This document shows positions 27,197-33,548 of a DNA stretch of 64,000 nt, one piece after another (the stretch's first letter is position 1; every line of letters begins with the position of its first letter). Source of the DNA: Mucilaginibacter celer (GTDB lineage: Bacteria > Bacteroidota > Bacteroidia > Sphingobacteriales > Sphingobacteriaceae). The position numbers were made by a program, and so were the translations under genes. Under the pieces are notes generated by a model, which did not search any database, was not told the origin of the DNA, and was given only the letters and a program-made list of their open reading frames with translations. The stretch is taken from the NCBI RefSeq assembly GCF_003576455.2, contig NZ_CP032869.1:6882001-6946000 (forward strand). The letters run 5' to 3'.

Positions 27197-27856
27197 ATGA
27201 AAAAGTTTACCTGGATCGATGCCGCCGCTTTGATCATCTGGCTATTGCCGGTTGCCTATATCGCTTATATTTATTCATCGTTGCCGGTTTCGGTACCGGT
27301 ACATTTTGGTGCGAATGGACAGCCCGACCGTTATGGCAGCAGGGGAGAATTTATTGGAGGAGAAGCGATTTTGATGGGTACATCGGCACTGGTGTACCTG
27401 TTAATGAAGTTCCTGCCCGCTATCGACCCTAAAAAATATGTAAAATATGGTGAGGCCACCTTTCAGAAACTGGCTTTTGGTATGGTTGCTTTTTTTGCGG
27501 CATTGGGTATTGCCATAGCATTTGCTACGCTAAACCACGCCTTTAAGATTGATAAACTGATATTGCCAATTGTTGGGTTGTTGTTTGCTTTTATCGGCAA
27601 CATGATGCACAGCATCAAGCCAAACTATTTCGCAGGCATTCGCACACCATGGACTTTGGAAGACGATGATACCTGGCGCGCAACCCATCGCCTTGCAGGT
27701 AAACTGTGGTTTACGGCAGGTATTTCGCTTACGGCGTTGGTATTGTTTCTGCCGGCCAAGGCAAGTACCGTGGTGTTTTTGGTAGGTGTTGGTGTTATGG
27801 TGTTCATCCCGGTTGTTTACTCGTACACTTATTTTAAAAAGCATAGGCCGCGCTAA
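27197..27856 (+). CDS. SdpI-like membrane protein (DUF1648)
   Basis: A 219-residue protein with about six hydrophobic segments. The N-terminal SVPVHFGANGQPDRYGS is the DUF1648 motif. The later TPWTLEDDDTWRATHRLAGKLW is the SdpI signature. In Bacillus SdpI gives immunity to the SDP toxin and binds SdpR; in Bacteroidota the pair is common without a toxin gene, and no toxin gene is seen here. It is co-transcribed with the repressor. Confidence 0.85.
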   Translation: MKKFTWIDAAALIIWLLPVAYIAYIYSSLPVSVPVHFGANGQPDRYGSRGEFIGGEAILMGTSALVYLLMKFLPAIDPKKYVKYGEATFQKLAFGMVAFFAALGIAIAFATLNHAFKIDKLILPIVGLLFAFIGNMMHSIKPNYFAGIRTPWTLEDDDTWRATHRLAGKLWFTAGISLTALVLFLPAKASTVVFLVGVGVMVFIPVVYSYTYFKKHRPR

Positions 27857-27967
27857 GCGGCTTATGCCAGGGGTTTGCCCGGTAATTTGGTTGCGAGGAA
27901 ATTTTTAACGGCAGCTATTTTCCCGGTGCGTACCAAATAGCTGATGAATAAGGCTATTAACATATTT

Positions 27968-28774
27968 TTATTTTACTATACCTGCAAAGCGTTGATAAAA
28001 AGCCGTTGGACTATCGGCATGCTTAGGCTCATATTTACCGGCGATGATGGGAATGTAGATTACCCTGCGGCGGCTTTCTTCACCAATTACCGATGATTGG
28101 GCCACGCGGTGCCACAGGCGGCCATCATGAATGGTAAGGTCGCCCGCGGTGGGGGTAATAGCAATCTCATTTTCATCGGTATCGTGATCCAGGAAATACT
28201 TTTTACGGAAAAGCAGCTGGTAAAGGTTTTGCTTATGCGTGCCTGGCAAAATGCGCAAACCGCCGTTTTCGGGCTTCAAAGTACTTAGGTGGATGCCCAC
28301 ATTCAGCATCGGGTTTAGTTTTTGCCCCTGGAAAATGTCGCGCAGGCCGTCGGTGTGCCAGCCCATCTTAGTAAAACTGCTGTTGGGGCCGTTTACATAG
28401 TGGTTAAAAACCATGCCGTCTTTCTCTTCGGTGCCTAAGCGTGCGCCTTCACCAACAAGGTTTAACAGGATCTGGAAACGCGGATCTTTTGAAAATTCAT
28501 CCAACGTGCTGCTATGTTTATTAATGAATGCGAAACGTTGTACTATAGGTGAACCATCGAGGTCTTTGCCGTATTTAATGGGCACGCCGTTCACTTTTTC
28601 GGTTTTCTCGTCAATCCATTTCTGTTCAACCTGTTTGGAGGCTTTGATGATATCGTTTACCGTTTCGGGCTTGATGAAATTTTTAAAGTGGATATAACCG
28701 TGCTGGTTGAAAAAAGCTTGCTGTTCGGGCGTAATAGTTGAGCCTAAGGTGAATTTTTGATATGACGCTGCCAT
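27968..28774 (-). CDS. Phytanoyl-CoA dioxygenase (PhyH) family Fe(II)/2-oxoglutarate oxygenase
   Basis: A 268-residue cytosolic protein of the PhyH family. The metal triad is intact: His140 and Asp142 in MGWHTDGLRD, and the distal His222 in DGRLWHRVAQ. Neighbouring strands GGLRILPGTHK and TAGDLTIHDG are typical. These enzymes hydroxylate or oxidatively cleave small molecules using Fe(II), O2 and 2-oxoglutarate; the substrate cannot be read from sequence. Its upstream region carries a Cys-rich mini-ORF and the 17-bp dyad found at two other sites nearby. A role in using an organosulfur compound is therefore attractive, but this is inference. Confidence 0.85.
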   Translation of the reverse strand: MAASYQKFTLGSTITPEQQAFFNQHGYIHFKNFIKPETVNDIIKASKQVEQKWIDEKTEKVNGVPIKYGKDLDGSPIVQRFAFINKHSSTLDEFSKDPRFQILLNLVGEGARLGTEEKDGMVFNHYVNGPNSSFTKMGWHTDGLRDIFQGQKLNPMLNVGIHLSTLKPENGGLRILPGTHKQNLYQLLFRKKYFLDHDTDENEIAITPTAGDLTIHDGRLWHRVAQSSVIGEESRRRVIYIPIIAGKYEPKHADSPTAFYQRFAGIVK

Positions 28775-28847
28775 AAAAACGAATAATTAAAATGCCTGGA
28801 AATGAGTTTGTAAACTTTGGATGTTACCTGGTGAGATAACGGTAGAA

Positions 28848-28859
28848 GGACCGGAGTCC
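28848..28859 (-). promoter_or_regulatory. Short hairpin between poly-Cys ORF and PhyH gene
   Basis: On the minus strand GGAC-TCCG-GTCC forms a 4-bp stem with a TCCG loop. It is followed downstream by GTTA...TAAC (about 28824-28841). Both lie 11-50 nt after the stop codon of the Cys-rich mini-ORF, where an attenuator would be expected. The stems are short, so confidence is low. Confidence 0.3.
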
Positions 28860-28870
28860 GATAGGGAGAG

Positions 28871-28918
28871 TTAGCAACAACAGCTACACATCACCCTTGT
28901 TAACAAGGGCATTCGCAT
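28871..28918 (-). CDS. Poly-cysteine leader ORF upstream of PhyH gene (15 aa)
   Basis: The minus strand reads MRMPLLTRVMCSCCC then TAA: four of the last five residues are cysteine (codons TGT AGC TGT TGT TGC). An internal ATG at 28912 would give 13 residues. It lies 97 nt before the PhyH start and about 30 nt after a TACATTG -7-like box. The coding part includes the perfect palindrome CCCTTGTTAACAAGGG (28894-28909). It resembles two other short ORFs in this island that end in Cys runs. I suggest a leader peptide on which ribosomes stall when Cys-tRNA is scarce. No homologue is known to me. Confidence 0.6.
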   Translation of the reverse strand: MRMPLLTRVMCSCCC

Positions 28919-28951
28919 TGGGCATGCAGATGATATGTGGTGGTTATTGTT

Positions 28952-28982
28952 CAATGTATATTAAATCTATCTTTTTAGTAGA
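28952..28982 (-). promoter_or_regulatory. Dyad A (TCTAC-N7-ATAGA) and -7 box of the PhyH unit
   Basis: On the minus strand TCTAC TAAAAAG ATAGA (28982-28966) is followed 7 nt later by TACATTG (28958-28952), a -7-like box. The dyad occupies the -33 position. It aligns with the dyads at 29859-29875 and 32324-32340 with the same 7-nt spacer. Confidence 0.55.
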
Positions 28983-29037
28983 CTAATGCAAATGTAAAGA
29001 AAATGTTAATCGCTCCAAATTTTTCTGAAAATATTTT

Positions 29038-29826
29038 TTAGTGCTTGTAAAGATTAGCAGCAATGCGTTCGCTAAAGCTTTTGGGGATGTGCCTCACCCC
29101 GAATACCGAAAGCCTGTTCAATAATCCCGGTACTATTTCCGCTTTTTTGTTGAACATCCCCTTCAGACCTATGCGGGCAACATCATCTGCCTGCATATTA
29201 AATTTTTCGGCCAGCTCAGCAAGGGCTTCCATCCCGGCGCGTTTGGCAAACCCGGTATCGGTAGGGCCGGGGCTAAGGCAGCTTACTGCTATCGGGCTAT
29301 CTTTTAACTCATACCTCAATGCCCTGCTAAATGATAATACAAAAGCTTTGGTTGCCGAATACACCGCCAGTACAGGCACCGACTGGTAAGCTGCGGTACT
29401 TGCTATATTGAGTAGATGCGCCTGCTTTTGTTGTTTTAACAACGGGATAAACAAATGCGAAAGTTCAACAAGGGCATTCATGTTTACCTGCATCATGTTG
29501 GTTTGGCCATCAAGGGGCAGGGCTTCAAAATCGCCCCACAGGCCGTGCCCCGCGTTATTGATTAATATCGATATCGGAACGGTGAGCGAGGCAACCCAAT
29601 TGAATATTTTTAATGCTGCACCATTAACGGAAAGATCGATGGCGAGATACTCAATCTTAATTTCATGATCGGTTATGAGTTGAGTGGCCAGGCTTTTCAG
29701 GTCGCTTTCCGAGCGGGAAACCAATAACAAGTTATGGCCTTTTTGCGCCAATTGTAAAGCGATGGACCGGCCAATGCCTTTGCCTGCCCCGGTTATTAAA
29801 GCGTATCCATCCATCCGTATAGCCAT
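29038..29826 (-). CDS. Short-chain dehydrogenase/reductase (SDR)
   Basis: A classical SDR of about 260 residues. It shows the NAD(P) motif TGAGKGIG, the structural NNAG, catalytic Ser in NIAST and the YSATK pair of Tyr and Lys, plus the SPGPTDTGF segment. VSRSE after strand 2 suggests NADPH preference. The start may be the internal ATG at 29814 (MDGYALITG), because the likely promoter box TAAACTTG at 29847-29840 leaves almost no leader for 29826. It carries the shared dyad upstream, as do the PhyH and thioredoxin/SusCD units. The substrate is unknown. Confidence 0.88.
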   Translation of the reverse strand: MAIRMDGYALITGAGKGIGRSIALQLAQKGHNLLLVSRSESDLKSLATQLITDHEIKIEYLAIDLSVNGAALKIFNWVASLTVPISILINNAGHGLWGDFEALPLDGQTNMMQVNMNALVELSHLFIPLLKQQKQAHLLNIASTAAYQSVPVLAVYSATKAFVLSFSRALRYELKDSPIAVSCLSPGPTDTGFAKRAGMEALAELAEKFNMQADDVARIGLKGMFNKKAEIVPGLLNRLSVFGVRHIPKSFSERIAANLYKH

Positions 29827-29858
29827 TGTTGATGAAGTGCAAGTTTAAATAAAAATAA

Positions 29859-29875
29859 TCTACTAAACTTGTAGA
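29859..29875. promoter_or_regulatory. Dyad B (TCTAC-N7-GTAGA), between divergent genes
   Basis: TCTAC TAAACTT GTAGA is a perfect 5-bp-arm dyad, flanked by an AT-rich extension. It lies between the SDR gene (minus) and the poly-Cys ORF (plus), upstream of -7-like boxes in both directions (TAAACTTG minus, TACGTTTG plus). It could serve both units. Confidence 0.6.
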
Positions 29876-29891
29876 CTATTTAAAATGTTTT

Positions 29892-29899
29892 TACGTTTG
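29892..29899 (+). promoter_or_regulatory. -7 box TACGTTTG for the poly-Cys ORF / papain-like unit
   Basis: TACGTTTG fits TAnnTTTG exactly. A TTG at 29869-29871, 20 nt upstream, is at the -33 distance and overlaps dyad B. Transcription would start near 29905, about 15 nt before the leader ORF. Confidence 0.55.
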
Positions 29900-29919
29900 T
29901 ACCCATATAGCAAAACATT

Positions 29920-29979
29920 ATGCTCCGTTTTCATATTTTAAGCTGTAGCCCGCCAGGGTGTTGTTGTTGCCGATGCTGA
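29920..29979 (+). CDS. Poly-cysteine leader ORF (19 aa) upstream of secreted papain-like protein
   Basis: The frame reads MLRFHILSCSPPGCCCCRC then TGA: six Cys in 19 residues, four in a row (TGT TGT TGT TGC at 29959-29970). It lies just after a good promoter box and ends 55 nt before the start of the next gene. The Cys-codon tract TGTTGTTGTTG (29959-29969) can pair over 11 positions (two G-T) with CAACAATAACG, about 20-30 nt before the next ATG. The poly-Cys codons would thus form one arm of a helix near the downstream initiation site. A ribosome stalled there would free that site. This is a leader-peptide arrangement by inference. Confidence 0.65.
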   Translation: MLRFHILSCSPPGCCCCRC

Positions 29980-30034
29980 TAAACAAGCGCGCTTTAATCC
30001 CCATCGTACAACAATAACGGTTTAAAAATTTGCC

Positions 30035-31174
30035 ATGAAAACCTTTAACATAAAGTATCTTTTTACTGCTTTCTCCATCGTAGGTTTTATTTTTTTTACC
30101 TCTACGGCTTCTGCACAGCTATCGGCTTCGCTAAGGATCAAGAATAGACTGCCCGATACACTGCTGCATAATATTATTGATGATAATTATACCGCGGCCA
30201 TTACCAGCCCGAAAGCTGATAGAAAATTAAGCGCCGAGAATATAGCCAGCTTTGAAAGTAATATAGAAAGGCAGCTGGATACCCGTGCAGGCAGGGAAAA
30301 ATTACTCGAATACCTAAAAGATCTGAGCGATAACAACAGCGATGAAGTTGCCTACAACCAGGCCAGAGCGCGGGGCTATTACAAACTGGCCAGCGTATTT
30401 GCCAAATTAAGGATGTATCCCCTGGCTATGAAGTGTTTTTTTAAAACGATGGGCTACAAGCAAAAGGGGCAGACCAAGCCGGATTCGCTTGTGGCGGATA
30501 CCGCGTTTAGGTTTAACGGCAATGCCCTTACCATTAATGCCTCCGATGATTCGGTATTTGTAAATAACCCGGTTCAGATCAAAGATAAGAAGGAAAAAAA
30601 AAGCAAATCCATCACTTACAACCGTATCCTCAATACATTTAACGATGGTAAAAAGGCTGCCGCGTATGCCCTGCTGTTTCATGTTAAGCAACCAAAACCG
30701 GGCAAGCCAACGATATTTGTTAGGGCCAATACCGGGCATACTTTTATTACGCTTATAAAATATAATACCGATTCAACCTCGGTTTCGGTGTCGTTTGGGT
30801 TTTATCCTATTAAGGATAATATATTTTCGGCCACGCCATGGGAACCGGAAACAACCGGCGGCTTCAAAAATGATTCAGACCATCACTGGGATGAGGTGAT
30901 GGGCAAGTTTATCACCGAGCGGAAATTTAAACGTATCCTGAAATTAACCCAACGTTACGAGGGGTTGGAATACCATCTATCTAAAAACAACTGTACCGAT
31001 TTCGCTTTGCAGGCCGCGGCTTTCGCGGGCTTTGGCGTAACCAGTTCTAAAGGATCATGGCCGCTGGGCAGTGGTAATAATCCGGGTATAACCGGGCAGA
31101 GCATTATTGCAGGTGGCGTTTATGATGATGATAATGATGATGTGTTTGTAAATTTTGATGAGGCGGTTAAGTAG
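30035..31174 (+). CDS. Secreted protein with C-terminal permuted papain-like domain, function unknown
   Basis: A signal peptide (FIFFTSTASAQ) leads to a 355-residue mature protein. The N-terminal half is helical and charged. The C-terminal half has RANTGHTFITLIKY (conserved His in GHTF) and later LEYHLSKNNCTDFALQAAAFAG (Cys in NNCTDFA). This His-then-Cys order is that of permuted papain-fold (NlpC/P60- or DUF4105-like) amidases or peptidases. I cannot name the family. It follows the poly-Cys leader ORF and is therefore probably under the same control. A role in releasing sulfur-containing peptides would fit but is speculation. Its C-terminus is acidic (DDDNDDVFV). Confidence 0.7.
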   Translation: MKTFNIKYLFTAFSIVGFIFFTSTASAQLSASLRIKNRLPDTLLHNIIDDNYTAAITSPKADRKLSAENIASFESNIERQLDTRAGREKLLEYLKDLSDNNSDEVAYNQARARGYYKLASVFAKLRMYPLAMKCFFKTMGYKQKGQTKPDSLVADTAFRFNGNALTINASDDSVFVNNPVQIKDKKEKKSKSITYNRILNTFNDGKKAAAYALLFHVKQPKPGKPTIFVRANTGHTFITLIKYNTDSTSVSVSFGFYPIKDNIFSATPWEPETTGGFKNDSDHHWDEVMGKFITERKFKRILKLTQRYEGLEYHLSKNNCTDFALQAAAFAGFGVTSSKGSWPLGSGNNPGITGQSIIAGGVYDDDNDDVFVNFDEAVK

Positions 31175-31213
31175 ATTCCAGCTCTTGTTAAAGATATGAA
31201 AAAGCAGGGCCTT

Positions 31214-31346
31214 GTGCGATTCCCTCCCCTGGGAGGGTGTAGGGAGGGGTTTCATCGCCATGCATGTTGATTAGCAGGGCATGCAAACCCCTCCCTGCCA
31301 CTACACAATCCCTCGCGCCACTCCCCAAGGAGGGAATTAAAAAAAA
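31214..31346. repeat. CCCTCCCC...GGAGGG palindromic repeat (copy 2)
   Basis: This matches 22019-22147 over its whole length with few differences. It lies between the 3' ends of two convergent genes, where its palindromic ends could also terminate transcription. Confidence 0.85.
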
Positions 31347-31366
31347 TCTCCGATTGTGGCGTTACT

Positions 31367-32167
31367 CTACCCCGCCTTCACCTCCATTTTATCATCCACA
31401 CTAAAATATTTCTTCTGATCTTCCTGTAGTAATTCAATCACCTTAGCTGGGTTTTTCCATTCAAAAAGATGGATGAGCCAAACCGTAAATCTTAAAAAGC
31501 CGGTTTGGTTAATGAGGCTTTTGCCTATGGCCAAAACATTTTGGTCGCGGGCTTTGATCTCGGTTGGTCTGTCGGCTATTGTCTTGGCGTATAGTTCTTC
31601 GGCAAAACACCAGGCACCGTCGCGGGCATTATCGATACTGAATTGGATGAGTACCGAATTGCTGTTACCCGCGTGCAGGCCAAGCAGGGAGAGTAGGGGT
31701 GACGACCTGTCAATTTCGCTTAGCACCTGGTAGGTTAATGAGGATATGATGGTATTGATCATATTGAAATCATTATGCAGATCCTGCATGGGCTTATCTC
31801 CTGATACTTCAACGGCCGCTACGCCAAGATCCAGGTTGATGTGGGCATTCATCCCCAATAACAAATGCTGTAAAATTAAAGGTGAGGAGCGTTTTGCTGT
31901 TTCAAACGCGAATTTCCAACAGGCCGAAGGTTCGGCACCCTGCTGCCACAAAGTATAAGCTTCCAGGTAGCGGTTAGCGAAAATAACATCCAGTTTTTCC
32001 ATCCGTGGGCCATCCTGAAACTGCCCGTTCCTGATGCCGTCGCGTACGCTGGCGGTCACCTTATAGTACAAAACCGCGAAGTAACCGAGGCGGCTATCGC
32101 GTTTTTTGCTATCATCAATAATAGTTTGCAAAGCGGTTATCACTTCATCAATGCTTGTTGCCTGCAT
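31367..32167 (-). CDS. DUF5995-family cytoplasmic protein
   Basis: The ATG at 32167 (MQATSIDEVITALQTII) is chosen; the frame is open to 32233 but the extra residues look unlike a protein start. The 266-residue helical protein has LQHLLLGMNAHINLDLGVA and LHNDFNMINTIISS, as in DUF5995. That family is of unknown function, and the conserved His/Asp/Asn residues suggest a metal- or ligand-binding helical bundle. No signal peptide. Its promoter would lie between 32168 and the dyad at 32324. Confidence 0.7.
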   Translation of the reverse strand: MQATSIDEVITALQTIIDDSKKRDSRLGYFAVLYYKVTASVRDGIRNGQFQDGPRMEKLDVIFANRYLEAYTLWQQGAEPSACWKFAFETAKRSSPLILQHLLLGMNAHINLDLGVAAVEVSGDKPMQDLHNDFNMINTIISSLTYQVLSEIDRSSPLLSLLGLHAGNSNSVLIQFSIDNARDGAWCFAEELYAKTIADRPTEIKARDQNVLAIGKSLINQTGFLRFTVWLIHLFEWKNPAKVIELLQEDQKKYFSVDDKMEVKAG

Positions 32168-32323
32168 AAGGTAGGTAGGTTTTAATTGTTGGTTAATGTG
32201 CTGTAATATAGTTGAATAACAAATGTGATGCAAGCCTTGTAACGTTTAAATAATGAAACCCGCAATAGCCCACCACGTAATTTAAATGTCATTTGAAAGA
32301 AAAATATAATTAAATCTATAATA

Positions 32324-32357
32324 TCTATATAAATAGTAGATTATTTATCTATATTTG
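32324..32357 (+). promoter_or_regulatory. Dyad C (TCTAT-N7-GTAGA) and -7 box TATATTTG of the SAM-riboswitch operon
   Basis: TCTAT ATAAATA GTAGA (32324-32340) precedes TATATTTG (32350-32357) by 9 nt. It takes the place of a normal -33 TTTG, which is absent. Dyads A and B align with the same spacer. The riboswitch begins about 20 nt after the predicted transcription start. Confidence 0.65.
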
Positions 32358-32383
32358 CATCATCAAATGGTTCTTTAATATTT

Positions 32384-32497
32384 TAATTATCAAGAAAGAC
32401 TGAGGGAAAGGCCCTGTGATGTCTTAGCAACCTGTAAGCCCATTGTTATAAAGGTGCTAATTCCTGTCTGCCGGTTTTATGGCAGAGAAGATAATAA
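32384..32497 (+). promoter_or_regulatory. SAM-I (S-box) riboswitch
   Basis: The conserved S-box core is clear: CTGAGGGAAAGGCCC, TGATGTCTTAGCAACC and AAGGTGCTAATTCCTG in the right order, with the P4-like hairpin CTGCC...GGCAG. P1 closes with ATTATC (32386-32391) and GATAAT (32490-32495). Such aptamers bind S-adenosylmethionine and normally shut off methionine or sulfur genes. Here the downstream genes are a thioredoxin-like protein, a poly-Cys ORF and SusC/SusD. Confidence 0.95.
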
Positions 32498-32544
32498 AAG
32501 TAAATAGCGCATGATTTACATACCGTGCATCTTCTCCTTTTATT
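32485..32544 (+). promoter_or_regulatory. Putative expression platform of the SAM riboswitch
   Basis: GAGAAGAT (32485-32492), overlapping the 3' strand of P1, is the exact complement of ATCTTCTC (32529-32536). The adjacent AATAAAAG (32493-32500) is the complement of CTTTTATT (32537-32544). Pairing of either set would compete with or follow P1, as expected for a switch. There is no classical strong terminator. Confidence 0.5.
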
Positions 32545-32590
32545 CTCCGTTTTTCCTGATAATTAGATATTAAGGTTAATACTTACAACG

Positions 32591-33160
32591 ATGAATATTA
32601 AACATCTACTTTTTACTTTCTCGCTGGTTGTGGCCACGGCGTTTGCATCGGCCCAAACAAAAACAGCTGCAAACCCTGCCGATGTGGATAGGGGATATAT
32701 AGTTAAAGTTGGCGATATAGCTCCTGCCGATTTTGAACTGGCACTTACTGACGGCACTAAAACCTCATTAAAGCAACTGCGCGGCAAGGTGGTGATACCG
32801 CAGTTTACCGCAAGCTGGTGCAGTGTATGCCGCGAAGAAATGCCCCACCTGGAAAGCGATATATGGCAGACTTATAAAGATAAGGGCCTGGTGCTGATAG
32901 GTGTTGACCGCGATGAGCCGCTTGAAAAAGTAAAAGGATTCCACCAGCAAATGAACATCAGTTATCCGCTGGCACTTGATCCCGGTGCTGATATTTTTGG
33001 CCGTTTTGCCAATAAAAAAAGCGGCGTAACCCGCAACGTGGTTATAGATAGGGATGGTAAAATAGTGTACCTCACCCGGCTATATGATAAGCAGGAATTT
33101 GCATCGATGCTTAAAGCTGTTGATGCCCTGGTGAACAATAAAACCGCATCATTAAACTAA
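32591..33160 (+). CDS. Periplasmic TlpA/ResA-like thioredoxin-fold protein
   Basis: A signal peptide (LVVATAFASAQ) and one AhpC/TSA-Redoxin domain are present (VGDIAPADFELALTDGTKTS, GVDRDEPLEKVKGF). The redox pair is Cys77-Cys80 in ASWCSVCREEMP. TlpA-like proteins reduce or oxidise thiols outside the inner membrane. The gene is the first after the SAM riboswitch. With the downstream SusC/SusD pair I infer help with uptake or reduction of disulfide or organosulfur nutrients. An imperfect hairpin (33174-33200) follows the stop codon. Confidence 0.88.
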   Translation: MNIKHLLFTFSLVVATAFASAQTKTAANPADVDRGYIVKVGDIAPADFELALTDGTKTSLKQLRGKVVIPQFTASWCSVCREEMPHLESDIWQTYKDKGLVLIGVDRDEPLEKVKGFHQQMNISYPLALDPGADIFGRFANKKSGVTRNVVIDRDGKIVYLTRLYDKQEFASMLKAVDALVNNKTASLN

Positions 33161-33244
33161 AACTATAAACACTATGGTGGCCGGCTGTGCTGGTCGCCAT
33201 TTGCAAAACACTAATCTATCTGCATATATAATTATACTATCGTC

Positions 33245-33364
33245 ATGAACAAAACCATTACCACCGTAGCACAAAGCGGCCTGGTTCCTGCCTCAAATTC
33301 ATCATTGCAGTTTGCCTGCACAACCTCCTTTTTAAGTATGCAAAGCATGCGTTGTTGCTGTTGA
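33245..33364 (+). CDS. Poly-cysteine leader ORF (39 aa, ending MRCCC) upstream of SusC
   Basis: An ATG at 33245 opens a 39-codon frame that starts MNKTITTVAQSGL and ends SMRCCC then TGA (codons CGT TGT TGC TGT). Internal ATGs at 33338 and 33347 would give shorter versions. It sits alone in the 388-nt gap between the thioredoxin-like gene and the SusC gene. TTGTTG in the Cys tract can pair with CAACAA at 33424-33429, and TGTTGA at the stop with TCAACA there, so an attenuator-like choice of helices is possible. Two other ORFs in the island end the same way. The rest of the gap (33365-33548) shows no other gene. Confidence 0.6.
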   Translation: MNKTITTVAQSGLVPASNSSLQFACTTSFLSMQSMRCCC

Positions 33365-33548
33365 TCCTCATCAGCGGGCTATAAACGCTAAGCCTTCAGT
33401 AGCTTAACCGCAACTATCAGCCTCAACAATCAATCAAATCTTTACGGTTTTCAAAGCTTTTGGGCAGGGTTTAACAAACCTGTGTTAGCTACTGCTATGC
33501 CTTGTTTAAGCTGTATCGGTATTAAAAATCAATCACAATTATTTGATC

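Noticed and set aside
26926..27856. SdpR/SdpI pair as a toxin-immunity system
   Set aside because: No SdpA, SdpB or SdpC-like gene is present nearby. In Bacteroidota the pair often stands alone, so only autorepressor and membrane partner are called.
32168..32323. A fourth poly-Cys leader in front of the DUF5995 gene
   Set aside because: The minus-strand frames here contain only isolated Cys codons and no run.
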